DNA from: Caldicellulosiruptor acetigenus
GTDB taxonomy: Bacteria > Bacillota > Thermoanaerobacteria > Caldicellulosiruptorales > Caldicellulosiruptoraceae
Direction: 5' to 3'
DNA length: 64,000 nucleotides
NCBI RefSeq assembly: GCF_026914305.1
Contig: NZ_CP113866.1
Coordinates: forward strand, 814,183 to 878,182
Shown here one piece after another: positions 15,829 to 25,947 of this stretch (within the stretch, counting starts at the first letter, position 1; each line of letters opens with the position of its first letter). A program made the position numbers and the translations under genes. Below the pieces are notes generated by a model. It was not told the DNA's origin. It saw only the letters and a list, made by a program, of their open reading frames with translations, and searched no databases.

Positions 15829-18009
15829 GTGAAAAGAAGCTTGAGTGACAAATTAAATGAGCTGATAGAAAAGGTAAAAAAGTATGCCTCAGAAGAAGAT
15901 ATAAATCTTATCAAAAAAGCATTTGAATTTGCGCAAAAGTATCACGATGGGCAGGTGAGAAGCTCTGGCGAGCCATATATAGTGCATCCTCTCGAGGTTG
16001 CACTGATTTTAGCAGATTTGGAGCTTGACATTGCGTCAATTGTTGCTGGGCTTTTACATGATGTTGTGGAGGATACTTCTGCGTCTTTAGAAGATGTAGA
16101 GAGGGAGTTTGGGAAAGAGATAGCCGAGCTTGTAGATGGTGTCACAAAACTTGGCAAGCTTGAATTTACCAGTAAGCTTGAAAGACAGGCAGAAAACTAC
16201 CGCAAAATGCTCATTGCAATGGCAAAGGATATAAGGGTGATTTTGATAAAACTTGCAGACAGGCTCCACAATATGCGAACTTTAAAATACCTTCCACCTG
16301 AAAAACAGAGACAAAAAGCCCAGGAAACAATTGACATATATGCTCCGCTTGCCCATAGACTTGGAATTTCAAAGATAAAGTGGGAGCTTGAAGATTTGTC
16401 CCTGCGCTATCTTGACCCTGAAGGATATTATGACCTTGTTGAAAAGATTGCAAAAAAGAGGGTAGAAAGAGAAGAGTATATAAAGAAAATTATTTCGCTT
16501 ATCTCAGAAAAACTCAAAGAGGCAAACATTGAGGTGGGTCAGATAGACGGAAGGCCAAAACATTTTTATAGTATCTATCGCAAGATGAAAGAGCAGGGTA
16601 AAACTTTAGAGGAGATTTATGACCTTTTTGCTATCAGAATCATTGTAAATTCGGTGAAAGACTGCTATGGCGTTCTGGGAATAATTCATACACTGTTCAA
16701 GCCTATGCCGGGCAGGTTTAAAGACTACATTGCAATGCCAAAACCGAACATGTACCAGTCACTCCACACAACTGTGATAGGACCCGAAGGCGAGCCATTT
16801 GAGGTGCAGATAAGGACATTTGACATGCACAGGACAGCCGAGTATGGTATTGCTGCGCACTGGAAATACAAAGAGGGAAGGATTAAATCAACTGATGAGG
16901 ATGAAAAGTTTGCATGGCTGAGAGAGCTTTTGGAGTGGCAGAAAGAGCTCAAAGACGCAAAAGAGTTTATGGAGTCTTTAAAGATAAACCTGTTTTCTGA
17001 CGAGGTTTTTGTATTTACTCCAAAAGGAGATGTTATAAGCCTGCCACAGGGATCAACCCCCATTGACTTTGCATATGCAATCCACAGCGAAATAGGCAAC
17101 AAGATGGCAGGTGCTAAGGTAAACGGAAAGCTTGTCCCCATTGATTATGAGCTCAAAAACGGTGATATTGTTGAGATTATTACATCACCCAACGTCCATG
17201 GTCCAAGCCAGGACTGGCTCAAGATTGTCAAGAGTCCTCAAGCAAAGAGCAAGATAAACGCATGGTTTAAAAAAGAGAGAAAAGAAGAGAATATTCAAAA
17301 AGGCAAAGACATATTGGAAAAGGAGCTCAAAAAGTTGAATCTTCCTTTGCAATTTGCTCTAAAAGAGGATGTGCTGCAGGCAGTTTCGCAAAGATATGGC
17401 TACAGAACACCTGAAGACATGTTTGCTGCACTTGGGTATGGTGGTATTACAGCTACTAAAGTGGCTCTGAGGATAAAAGAGGAGATAAAGAAATACATCA
17501 AAGAAGATGGTGAAAAAGAACTTCAGATTGAAAAACCAAAGCCTGCGAAGGCTTCTTCAAATAACGGAATACTTGTAAAAGGTGTTGAAAATGTTCTTGT
17601 GAGGTTTGCAAAATGTTGCAACCCGGTACCTGGCGATGAAGTGATAGGATACATCACGCGGGGAAGAGGCGTTTCAATCCACAGGCGTGACTGTCCAAAT
17701 GTTGAGCAGTATTTAAAAGAGCCAGAGAGGATTGTTGAGGCTGAATGGAACGTGACAAAAGATGCAAAGTTTGACGCTACAATCAATGTTCTTGCAAACG
17801 ACAGGACAGGAATACTGATGGACATAACAAACTTGCTTGGTGAGAACAAAATTTCAGTAAAGGCTATACAGGGAAGGACCACACGAGACAGGATTGCCAA
17901 TATAAATCTTACTGTTGAAATAAGTTCGACAGAACAGCTTGAGAAGATTATAAGAAAGCTTAGAAAAATTGACAGTGTTTTTGAGGTCCAGCGTGTAAAA
18001 GGAGGCTAA
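15829..18009 (+). CDS. relA: Bifunctional (p)ppGpp synthetase/hydrolase
   Basis: This 726-aa Rel protein has all the expected domains: an HD hydrolase domain (about 20-180, with GLLHDVVEDT), a RelA/SpoT synthetase domain (about 230-350, with DLFAIRIIVNS and GRFKDYIAMPKPNMYQSLHTTV), a TGS domain (about 390-450, with VFVFTPKGDVISLPQGSTPIDFAY), the zinc-finger/RIS segment (RFAKCCNPVPGDEV) and a C-terminal ACT domain (about 650-726). It controls the stringent response. The start is GTG, with a hairpin over the ribosome-binding site, and dtd follows 6 bases after the stop. Confidence 0.97.
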   Translation: MKRSLSDKLNELIEKVKKYASEEDINLIKKAFEFAQKYHDGQVRSSGEPYIVHPLEVALILADLELDIASIVAGLLHDVVEDTSASLEDVEREFGKEIAELVDGVTKLGKLEFTSKLERQAENYRKMLIAMAKDIRVILIKLADRLHNMRTLKYLPPEKQRQKAQETIDIYAPLAHRLGISKIKWELEDLSLRYLDPEGYYDLVEKIAKKRVEREEYIKKIISLISEKLKEANIEVGQIDGRPKHFYSIYRKMKEQGKTLEEIYDLFAIRIIVNSVKDCYGVLGIIHTLFKPMPGRFKDYIAMPKPNMYQSLHTTVIGPEGEPFEVQIRTFDMHRTAEYGIAAHWKYKEGRIKSTDEDEKFAWLRELLEWQKELKDAKEFMESLKINLFSDEVFVFTPKGDVISLPQGSTPIDFAYAIHSEIGNKMAGAKVNGKLVPIDYELKNGDIVEIITSPNVHGPSQDWLKIVKSPQAKSKINAWFKKERKEENIQKGKDILEKELKKLNLPLQFALKEDVLQAVSQRYGYRTPEDMFAALGYGGITATKVALRIKEEIKKYIKEDGEKELQIEKPKPAKASSNNGILVKGVENVLVRFAKCCNPVPGDEVIGYITRGRGVSIHRRDCPNVEQYLKEPERIVEAEWNVTKDAKFDATINVLANDRTGILMDITNLLGENKISVKAIQGRTTRDRIANINLTVEISSTEQLEKIIRKLRKIDSVFEVQRVKGG

Positions 18010-18015
18010 AAGACT

Positions 18016-18465
18016 TTGAGAGCTGTTGTTCAAAGAGTGAAAGAAGCTTTTGTTGTGGTTGACGGCAAAGAGGTTGGAAGAATCCAAAAAGGTCTTTGTT
18101 TACTTGTTGGTGTTGCACAGGATGATACAGAAGAGGATGCTGATTATCTTTGTGAAAAGGTTGTAAACCTTAGAATATTTGAAGATGAAAATTCAAAGTT
18201 CAATCTTTCTCTTTTGGATGTAGGTGGCGAAGTTTTGGTTGTCTCAAATTTTACAGTTATGGGCGATGCAAGGAAAGGGAGAAGACCGAACTTCATGTTT
18301 GCAGCAGAAAAAGAAAAGGCAGAAAGGCTGTACAACTACTTTGTTGAAAGGCTTAAAGAGAAGGTTAAAAAGGTTGAATGTGGAGTTTTTCAGGCGCACA
18401 TGGAGGTAGGTATTTTAAATGACGGGCCTGTGACAGTTTTGCTTGACAGCAAAAAGGTTTTCTGA
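18016..18465 (+). CDS. dtd: D-aminoacyl-tRNA deacylase
   Basis: DTD (149 aa) hydrolyses D-aminoacyl-tRNA and so protects translation. The start is TTG ([11 protein letters not shown], the usual family N-terminus). Family motifs are [18 protein letters not shown] in place of the usual SQFTL-type motif, and LNDGPVTV near the C-terminus matching the NxGPVT motif. The first motif has N for Q, a mild departure. It sits in the conserved rel-dtd-MBL arrangement. Confidence 0.96.
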   Translation: MRAVVQRVKEAFVVVDGKEVGRIQKGLCLLVGVAQDDTEEDADYLCEKVVNLRIFEDENSKFNLSLLDVGGEVLVVSNFTVMGDARKGRRPNFMFAAEKEKAERLYNYFVERLKEKVKKVECGVFQAHMEVGILNDGPVTVLLDSKKVF

Positions 18466-18502
18466 GCAGGCTTTTTTGAAAAAGTAGAGGGGGTAAAATT
18501 TG

Positions 18503-19099
18503 ATGTTTTTTAAATGCATTGAAGTTGGAGATGTTGTGACAAACTGCTATGTTTTTGGGAAAAAAGAGGTTGTCATTATTGACCCGGGAGATGATGCAAC
18601 AAGAATAGAGAGCATTATTGTGGAAAATGACCTTATTCCAAAAGCCATACTTTTGACACACGGACATTTTGACCACTTTTTAGGCTGCTGCTATCTAAAA
18701 CAGAGGTTCAAACTACCAGTTTACGCGCACAGAGACGAAAAAGAAGTCTTATCAAATCCAGCATATAACCTGTCGTATCTGATTGGTTCAGAGATAAAAA
18801 TAACCTGTGATGGATATTTTGAAGATGGAGATGTATTCGAATTTGCTGATTTTTCATTGAAAGTATTGCACACACCAGGGCACACACCTGGCTCGAGCTG
18901 TTTTTTGTACGATAATATCTTATTTTCGGGCGACACGCTGTTTAAAGACTCTTATGGCAGAGGAGACCTTCCGCTTGGGAATCAAGATAAGGTATTCGAG
19001 TCGATAAAAGAAAAGCTATTGGTCCTTCCAAGGGATACAAAAGTTTATCCAGGGCATGGTGTGCCAACTACCATTGGTGATGAGCTTAAAAATTTTTAA
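18503..19099 (+). CDS. MBL-fold metallohydrolase (glyoxalase II-like)
   Basis: This hydrolase of about 198 aa carries the metallo-beta-lactamase zinc motif THGHFDHF (about 53-60), then HTPGHTPGS (about 130) and FSGDTLF, and a late YPGHGV histidine. All five metal ligands of the fold are present. The start could be TTG 18500 or ATG 18503, with AGAGGGGG upstream. A gene of this type commonly follows dtd in clostridia. Thioester hydrolase activity is likely but the substrate is not known. Confidence 0.88.
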   Translation: MFFKCIEVGDVVTNCYVFGKKEVVIIDPGDDATRIESIIVENDLIPKAILLTHGHFDHFLGCCYLKQRFKLPVYAHRDEKEVLSNPAYNLSYLIGSEIKITCDGYFEDGDVFEFADFSLKVLHTPGHTPGSSCFLYDNILFSGDTLFKDSYGRGDLPLGNQDKVFESIKEKLLVLPRDTKVYPGHGVPTTIGDELKNF

Positions 19100-19110
19100 T
19101 ACATATGCTG

Positions 19111-19152
19111 ACTTATAGCACAAAATAATGCTATAAGTTTTTTATTTTATTT
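19111..19152 (+). terminator. Terminator after the apt-rel-dtd-MBL operon
   Basis: A perfect 10-bp stem ACTTATAGCA/TGCTATAAGT is followed by TTTTTATTTTATTT. Confidence 0.85.
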
Positions 19153-19191
19153 GGCTAAGAAATTATCTTTACAAAAGGGGTAGAGCACAGT

Positions 19192-20607
19192 TTGAGAATA
19201 ACATATTTTTCGAACAGCCAAAAGTTTTTGTATGATTTTCAACACATAATAAGAGCATTTTATCCTGGTGCGCAGGTAAAGTTTGGTCATGGTGGAGACA
19301 TTCATTTTGAGGCGTATTTTGAAGAAATGAAAGTAGTTTTAAAAATTCAAACACAGCACAAAACCGTTCAGAAAGAATTTGTGCTAGTTAGTGACGAACA
19401 TGAATCAAAGAGGATATTCGGTAGGAACCTTTATGACCTTTTAAAGGATGAGACAAAAAGAGAGCTTCCCTGGGGGATTTTAACAGGAATAAGACCCACA
19501 AAGATTGTGTACCCTTTGTTGGAGCAAGGGTTAAACGATGAGCAAATTTACAACTTCCTGCAAAAGGAATATTATATCTCTGATAAGAAATCAAAACTTC
19601 TTCTAAAGGTTGCAAAGAATGAAATGGACATTTTAAACAAGCTTGAGTCTTCTTCGGCTTGTTTGTACATAGGCATTCCAATTTGCCCGACTAAGTGTCT
19701 TTACTGTTCCTTTTCCTGCCACGAAATTACAAGGCAGGTAAAAAGTTTAATAGGAATGTATACAGATAGCCTCATTTGTGAACTTGAAAAGACATATCAA
19801 AAGATAGAAGAAAACAAAAACAGAATTGTTGCAATTTATTTTGGTGGTGGAAGTCCTGCAGTGTTGGGCATAGAGAACATAAAAAAGATTTTCACAAATC
19901 TATTTGAGAATCTTGAAAGGAAACATATTCAAGAAATCACATTTGAGGCAGGAAGGCCGGACACAATTGACGAAAAACTTTTGCAGTATCTATCAGAGAT
20001 TAACCAAGATTTGAATGTCAGGCTTTGTATAAACCCTCAAACCTCAAATGACAACACTTTGAAAATAATAGGCAGAAATCACTCTTTTGAAGATATAAAA
20101 AGAGCATTTGCGCAAGCTTACAAATATAGTTTTAAGAATATAAACAGTGACGTGATATTAGGGCTTCCTGGTGAAGATGAGAATGATTATAAAAGGACAA
20201 TTGATGATGTTTTAAAACTTTCTCCAGCTTCAATTACCGTTCACACACTTTCCATAAAAAGGGCAAGCCTTTTGAGGTTCAGATGGAATGAATATGAATT
20301 TATGGATGAGGAGACTGTAAATAACCTTCTTGATTGGACACAATATATCTTAGAGGAGCACGGCTACATTCCATACTACATGTACAGGCAAAAAAATATG
20401 ATAGGGAACTTTGAAAATGTTGGATACTGCAAAAGAGGGTTTGAAGGGCTTTACAATGTGATGATAATGCAAGAGAAGCACAATATCTATGCATGTGGTG
20501 CAAAAGCTGTGTCAAAGTTTGTGTATGAAGGCGACAGGATTGAAAGGGTTTTTAATCCTGCTGACATAAAGCTCTACATTTCAAGAATGCTCAGTGTTGA
20601 TGTTTGA
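19192..20607 (+). CDS. hemZ: Coproporphyrinogen III oxidase-like radical SAM protein (HemZ-type)
   Basis: This 471-aa radical SAM protein starts at TTG 19192. The SAM/iron-sulfur motif CPTKCLYCSFSC (CxxxCxxC, about residues 165-172) is intact. The region before it (1-160) carries the extra N-terminal domain with GILTGIRPTKIVYPLL typical of HemZ, and a C-terminal HemN-type domain follows. The name HemZ rests on that layout; true coproporphyrinogen activity is not shown, and many relatives are haem chaperone-like or of unknown activity. There is no haem pathway gene nearby. Confidence 0.85.
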   Translation: MRITYFSNSQKFLYDFQHIIRAFYPGAQVKFGHGGDIHFEAYFEEMKVVLKIQTQHKTVQKEFVLVSDEHESKRIFGRNLYDLLKDETKRELPWGILTGIRPTKIVYPLLEQGLNDEQIYNFLQKEYYISDKKSKLLLKVAKNEMDILNKLESSSACLYIGIPICPTKCLYCSFSCHEITRQVKSLIGMYTDSLICELEKTYQKIEENKNRIVAIYFGGGSPAVLGIENIKKIFTNLFENLERKHIQEITFEAGRPDTIDEKLLQYLSEINQDLNVRLCINPQTSNDNTLKIIGRNHSFEDIKRAFAQAYKYSFKNINSDVILGLPGEDENDYKRTIDDVLKLSPASITVHTLSIKRASLLRFRWNEYEFMDEETVNNLLDWTQYILEEHGYIPYYMYRQKNMIGNFENVGYCKRGFEGLYNVMIMQEKHNIYACGAKAVSKFVYEGDRIERVFNPADIKLYISRMLSVDV

Positions 20608-20626
20608 AAAGGGGGAGAGGGACTTT

Positions 20627-20857
20627 TTGCTTTCCCAGGAGCTTTTAACAAGCTGCAGAATATGTCCGCAAAAGTAGAGGGTAAATCGCAGTATTTTGAA
20701 TTTACATCAAAGTAAATATTAAAAATGTTTGAGCTTGTTGGAGATGTTGTAATAGAAAATGGTATAATGAAAAAAGGTGTCATACTATGGATACATTCAG
20801 GATTAAGAAGCAGCAACATACAAATATACACCTGATTTTGACTTAGAAGACATATGA
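20627..20857 (+). pseudogene. Remnant of a PflA-like radical SAM protein
   Basis: Three short pieces in different frames match in order the beginning, middle and end of the putative pyruvate formate-lyase-activating radical SAM family: LLTSCRICPQK (start, resembling the CRLCPRNC segment), VGDVVIENGIMKKGVI (middle) and YTPDFDLEDI followed by a stop (end). The full gene would be about 900 bases, so roughly three quarters is deleted. This is recognised from family memory, not a search. Confidence 0.6.
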
Positions 20858-20885
20858 AAATTACAAGAGAGGATGGGCATACTCA

Positions 20886-22043
20886 ATGATAAAGACACTC
20901 ATAGTTTTTGGGACAAGGCCTGAGGCAATAAAGATGGCACCGCTTGTGAAGGAGCTAAAGAAGGATTTTCACTTTGATGTCAAGGTATGTGTCACAGCAC
21001 AGCATAGACAGATGCTTGACCAGGTACTTGAGATTTTTGATATAAAGCCTGATTATGACCTTGACATAATGAAATACAACCAAAGCTTATTTTCTATAAC
21101 TTCTGATGTCCTTTTGAGATTTGAAAAGGTTTTGGAGAAAGAAAGACCAGACATTGTGCTTGTCCATGGCGACACAACAACCACATTTGCTGCAGCACTC
21201 GCAAGTTTTTATTTTAAAACAAAGATTGGACATGTTGAGGCAGGTTTAAGAACATACAACAAATATTCACCTTTTCCAGAGGAGATGAACAGAAAGCTCA
21301 CGGCAGCGCTGTGTGACCTTCATTTTGCGCCCACAAAAAGGGCGAAGTTAAATTTGATGGCAGAAGGAGTAAAAGAAGAAACCATATTTGTGACAGGCAA
21401 CACTGTGATTGATACACTTAAATTTACTGTGAAAGAAGATTACCTGTTCAAGGAAGATAGTCTAAACAATATAGATTTTTCAAAGAGGATAATTCTTCTT
21501 ACTGCTCACAGGAGAGAAAATTTTGGAAAACCGCTTGAAAATATTTTTGAGGCTGTCCTGAAGATTGCAAATGAGTTTGACGATGTAGTTTTTGTATACC
21601 CTGTACATCTAAATCCAAATGTCAAGGATGTTGCGCACAGGATTTTAAAAGACCATCCAAGGATAAAGCTTATAAACCCGATTGACGTTGATGATATGCA
21701 CAACCTCATTGCAAGAAGCTATTTGGTTTTGACAGACTCTGGTGGGCTTCAGGAAGAAGCACCGTCGTTGGGAAAACCTGTTGTTGTTCTGCGCGACACA
21801 ACAGAAAGACCTGAGGCAGTCTTGGCAAAGACGGTTGTGGTTGCAGGTACAAGCAAAGAAAAAATAATTCAGATTGTTACAAAACTTTTGGAAGATGAAC
21901 AAGAGTATCTTCAGATGGCAAGGGCTGTGAACCCTTACGGTGATGGAGAGGCTTCAAGAAGAATAAAAGATGCGCTTTTATATCATTTTGGAGAAAGCAG
22001 TAAAAAACCGGATGAGTTTCGCGGGAGCGATAAGTACGTATGA
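20886..22043 (+). CDS. wecB: UDP-N-acetylglucosamine 2-epimerase (non-hydrolysing)
   Basis: This 385-aa enzyme converts UDP-GlcNAc to UDP-ManNAc. Family motifs: FGTRPEAIKMAPLV at the start, HGDTTTTFA, GHVEAGLRTYNKYSPFPEEMNR, TAHRREN, and the C-terminal TDSGGLQEEAPSLGKPV. The product feeds teichoic acid-like or pyruvylated wall polysaccharides. Its position directly before three SLH/FN3 surface protein genes is suggestive, since SLH domains bind pyruvylated ManNAc-containing polymers. Confidence 0.95.
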   Translation: MIKTLIVFGTRPEAIKMAPLVKELKKDFHFDVKVCVTAQHRQMLDQVLEIFDIKPDYDLDIMKYNQSLFSITSDVLLRFEKVLEKERPDIVLVHGDTTTTFAAALASFYFKTKIGHVEAGLRTYNKYSPFPEEMNRKLTAALCDLHFAPTKRAKLNLMAEGVKEETIFVTGNTVIDTLKFTVKEDYLFKEDSLNNIDFSKRIILLTAHRRENFGKPLENIFEAVLKIANEFDDVVFVYPVHLNPNVKDVAHRILKDHPRIKLINPIDVDDMHNLIARSYLVLTDSGGLQEEAPSLGKPVVVLRDTTERPEAVLAKTVVVAGTSKEKIIQIVTKLLEDEQEYLQMARAVNPYGDGEASRRIKDALLYHFGESSKKPDEFRGSDKYV

Positions 22044-22130
22044 AAAGGTGCTTTAAAAATGCCATTCTGTTGCCGATTATTACTTTGAAAAATCCAAATT
22101 TTAAGTGCATTTTGAGGTGGGGATTAAAAA

Positions 22131-25100
22131 ATGTATAAAAACATGAAAAGAATAGCTTCCATTATACTTTTAATTTTATTTTTATTTTCTAATTCTAACC
22201 TTCAAATATTTTCACAAACCCTTTCAACTTCTTTGAATGTGACTGTGCAAAGAGATAATAGTGGAGTTTATAAAATAACAGAAAATTCAATTTCCATTAG
22301 ATGGAATGCTATTGAAGATGCAGTATCATATGAAGTCTACGCAGCGTCTTCAAATTCCCAGATAGATTTTCAAACGGTAACCCAAAATACATACTGCGAT
22401 ATGACAGGGCTCAAAAGCGCGACAGTGTATAAAATAACTGTCGTTGCTAAAAGTGAAGATAATCAGGTTATAACCTCTCAGTCAATTTATGTTATAACAG
22501 AGTTTAAGCTTTATGCCCAGCCAGAGCCTGACCCTGCAAAAGAAGAAGATGTTCCACTTGGCTCTGGTGGAGAGCATCCCAAGTTATTAATAACCTTTAA
22601 CAAAATCAATGTATCGGATGATTTTCAACCTGATATTGGTTTTAGGGGCTACAACGTTTTTGTAGGAAAAAGCCAAACAGCATCAGATGCTAACCAGTAT
22701 TATGTTGATAGCGTCACAAATGAGATTTATAAGTTCCAAAAAGAAAATAATGTCACAATTCCTATAAAGCTTTATAAAGACGGTCAAGAACAGCTTGCGC
22801 AGGAAATCAACCAAACAGTAAGCATGACCGTTTATGACAAGTACGATGGAATCGACTCATTTGAGCTTGTGCCTGGCACGATGTATTATATTTTAATGAA
22901 CCCTAAAATGGACAGCACTAAGGTAATTTACAAGCCTCTTACAAACATTGCATGTCCAACGCTTATGCAGGTCAGTGCTGCAAAGATAGGTGAGATTGAA
23001 AAAGACGGAAAGACTTTAGCTTTAGTGAGAGTGCAGTGGCGTGGTGTTGACCCTGGAAACTACAAACAGGATGAGATAAAGTATAGGGCTTATTACGCAA
23101 CAAGCGCGAATGAACTTCCAAGAGATAATCTGCCACCACAAAACATCTTTGCAACAACCTCATATAACCAGAACGAAGCATACATTCCCGGTCTTTCAAT
23201 GACGACAAAGTACTATTACATAAGAGTAGAAGCCGTTTTTGCAGATGGTACTAAGATTCCTTCTGCGCTTATAAAGGTTTCTGTGACAGAACTTGGTGAT
23301 ATCCCACCAACACCTAAAAACTGCAAAGCTGAAACCATTTCGCAGACAGAAATAGAGGTTTCGTTTGACAAGCCTGTATCAGATGACTCAAGTTATGTAT
23401 ATCAAATTTGGTTTTCAACCACATACCAAGATAGCCTTGATTCAGAAGGAAATCCTACTGTGTACAAGCTTGTTTACAGTACTTCTTCGTATAATCCAAA
23501 CACAGATGGTCTTTTGCCAAGTGATTTAATTTTAGATGGTACAAGGTACAAATATAGAATATCAAATCTTCTCCCGAACACTGTTTATTATTTCAAGATT
23601 AGAATAATAAATGCTGCCAATCAGAAAAAATCTGACTTTTCACTTGTATTTGTTGGGACAACAAAACCTGTTGCCGTTTTAAACGTGCCGCCTGTGGATG
23701 ACAATTTTGTAAGACAGATTGTGACTTCTGAGACAGGTATAAGGATTTATGTGTATCAGGACGATTTGCTTTCAAAGATTCATCAGGCAATAACAGATTA
23801 TGTGTATCAGTCAGCTTATTTTTCTGACAACTTGACAGTTTCTGAAAAGGTATACTATCGGGTGTACGTTTGTGAATCTTCTTGGGATGAAAAGAATGTA
23901 AAGGTTTACTTTGAACTGCCATCAGAGAGTATTTCAAATTACATTGATATATCAAACCTTAAAAGCAACACTCCTTATTATATCAGATTTAAAGTAAGAG
24001 TTTATCTTGACAAAGACTATCTTTCAGAATTTAGCAGGGCATATGTTGCTTTGACAAAACCTCAGCCGGTGCCGCCTACAATTTCACAACCCGAGATACC
24101 CAAAAATTTCATGGTTGCACCTGAGGATGATGCAGTGACCCAGACCTCTGTGAAGCTCAGATGGGATGCAAAACCGGGTCAGTCATATGTTATTCTACAA
24201 ACATCAAGAGCGCTTGAGGACAATAAACTAAGTATAAGTGAAGTTAAAGATTATTTTGTCAAAACCCTCAGACAAAAAGTAGAAATTTACAGACAAGTAT
24301 CTGCATCCACTTTTATACTTGAACAAACTATATATGATGTGAATACACAAAACTCTCCTGTTGGTGCAAGGATATATATTGATGTCACATCTCCTGTGAC
24401 ATTTAAAAACCTTGCTCCGAACACACTATATTATTTTTCTATAAAAGCCATAGAGAATGGCAGAGAGTCGCTTTGGGGAAGCATTGCAGTGACAACTTCT
24501 TCAATTGAAAAGCCTGAGAATTTGACAGTAATATCAAGAGATTCGAGCGGACACGGACTTACAATCCAGTGGAACGGCAATCCAAATTACGGTTATCAGA
24601 TTTTTGTAAAGCAAGAAAATAGCACTGTGTATACCTTGGTATATTCTGGTTCAATTTCGCCTGTTTCTGTAGTGTCGTCAAAAGTTGCTGTATATAAATA
24701 TTACATTGGGAATTTAAGTTCAAATACCCTGTATTACATCAGAGTAAGAAGCATTCATATACCAACTGGGAAGGTTTCAATTTTTACAGAGGTTTTAGCG
24801 CGGACAGTTTTTAACCAGAGCGATTTTGAAAATGAGCAGCAAAAGCTCAAAGAAGAAGAACAAAACAGAATAAGGGATGTCCAAAATCAGAAACAGGTTG
24901 CTATTGTGCTTGAAAATAGCTCTGATAAATATTATCTTTACATCAATGACCAGAACGCTTTAGATGAAATACAACGTACAAATTCGAACGAGTTTGTAAT
25001 AGACTTTACAAAAGCTATTTACTCTTCTGCTAAAGGGCAGGTTTTGTTCTCTTACAGGGTAGCAGATGCACTTGATAGGGCCCAAAAGAGTTTTGTTTTG

Positions 25101-25928
25101 AAATACAAAAGTAGTATATTAAAGCTTCCACCGGGTGCTTTGAATGTTTTTGAGGTTGAGAATATTTCAAAAAGATATGGAATTGACAAAGGCTTAGTAA
25201 TGATATTAATAGAACTTTCCTCAGCTTCTGTTTTGCCACCTTCATATAATTATGATATTGACTCTGATGTGATAGCACTTAAAGTAACGGCTAAGTATTA
25301 TCTAAATGATGAATTGGCTATTTCAACCTTTGCAAAACCTGTAAACATAACTTTGAAGTTGGCAAGCTTAGCTGGTCAGGCAGGTAAAACAAGAGCTGTA
25401 TATGATTTTTCGAATAGCGGCTTTGTAACCAATTTTTCAATTGACAGTCTTTCAAACAGTGCAACCTTTAATGTTGAAAAACCTGGCACATTTGGAGTGC
25501 TGAAAACTCAGACTGTGTCAAGTTACACTCTTAGCAAGTACAAAGACGATATAGTGTACATTGCTCAAAAATACAACTTAAATGAGCTTTACAGTGACTT
25601 TAATAAAACTCTTTCTCAGGATTATGCATCTAAACTTATAACAAGAGTGTTTGGTATTGATACTGAAAAGGTCAGAAGCGGAAATCTGACAAGGCAAGAA
25701 GCAATATATATCTTGGCAAGGGTGTATGAACAGAAGACAACATCTTCTATAGACAATGTTCTTATTACAAAATCAACAAGCTTTGTTCCTGATGGAAGAT
25801 ACAAAAAGTTTATCCTTAGCATGATGTCAATTGGGATTGTAGATACAGATTTAGACCCTTATGAGGAAATGAAGCTTGATGAGTTTGTTCACTATATTGT
25901 CAATCTTGAGAAGATTTTAAAATATTAA
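22131..25928 (+). CDS. Large secreted fibronectin type III protein with SLH-like C-terminus
   Basis: This 1265-aa protein has a signal peptide (RIASIILLILFLFSNSNLQIFSQ). It contains at least five FN3-like modules, recognised by repeats of the kind L.P.T.YY.I.V.A (for example at about 85, 365, 490, 620, 770 and 880). A helical linker (about 905-930) and a domain rich in TFAKPVNITL follow. The last 110 residues resemble degenerate SLH modules (NLTRQEAIYILARVY, and a final DEFVHYIVNLEKI). It is likely anchored at the surface. The next gene encodes a protein of the same design. Confidence 0.82.
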   Translation: MYKNMKRIASIILLILFLFSNSNLQIFSQTLSTSLNVTVQRDNSGVYKITENSISIRWNAIEDAVSYEVYAASSNSQIDFQTVTQNTYCDMTGLKSATVYKITVVAKSEDNQVITSQSIYVITEFKLYAQPEPDPAKEEDVPLGSGGEHPKLLITFNKINVSDDFQPDIGFRGYNVFVGKSQTASDANQYYVDSVTNEIYKFQKENNVTIPIKLYKDGQEQLAQEINQTVSMTVYDKYDGIDSFELVPGTMYYILMNPKMDSTKVIYKPLTNIACPTLMQVSAAKIGEIEKDGKTLALVRVQWRGVDPGNYKQDEIKYRAYYATSANELPRDNLPPQNIFATTSYNQNEAYIPGLSMTTKYYYIRVEAVFADGTKIPSALIKVSVTELGDIPPTPKNCKAETISQTEIEVSFDKPVSDDSSYVYQIWFSTTYQDSLDSEGNPTVYKLVYSTSSYNPNTDGLLPSDLILDGTRYKYRISNLLPNTVYYFKIRIINAANQKKSDFSLVFVGTTKPVAVLNVPPVDDNFVRQIVTSETGIRIYVYQDDLLSKIHQAITDYVYQSAYFSDNLTVSEKVYYRVYVCESSWDEKNVKVYFELPSESISNYIDISNLKSNTPYYIRFKVRVYLDKDYLSEFSRAYVALTKPQPVPPTISQPEIPKNFMVAPEDDAVTQTSVKLRWDAKPGQSYVILQTSRALEDNKLSISEVKDYFVKTLRQKVEIYRQVSASTFILEQTIYDVNTQNSPVGARIYIDVTSPVTFKNLAPNTLYYFSIKAIENGRESLWGSIAVTTSSIEKPENLTVISRDSSGHGLTIQWNGNPNYGYQIFVKQENSTVYTLVYSGSISPVSVVSSKVAVYKYYIGNLSSNTLYYIRVRSIHIPTGKVSIFTEVLARTVFNQSDFENEQQKLKEEEQNRIRDVQNQKQVAIVLENSSDKYYLYINDQNALDEIQRTNSNEFVIDFTKAIYSSAKGQVLFSYRVADALDRAQKSFVLKYKSSILKLPPGALNVFEVENISKRYGIDKGLVMILIELSSASVLPPSYNYDIDSDVIALKVTAKYYLNDELAISTFAKPVNITLKLASLAGQAGKTRAVYDFSNSGFVTNFSIDSLSNSATFNVEKPGTFGVLKTQTVSSYTLSKYKDDIVYIAQKYNLNELYSDFNKTLSQDYASKLITRVFGIDTEKVRSGNLTRQEAIYILARVYEQKTTSSIDNVLITKSTSFVPDGRYKKFILSMMSIGIVDTDLDPYEEMKLDEFVHYIVNLEKILKY

Positions 25929-25947
25929 AAAATGGGTGAGAAGAAAG

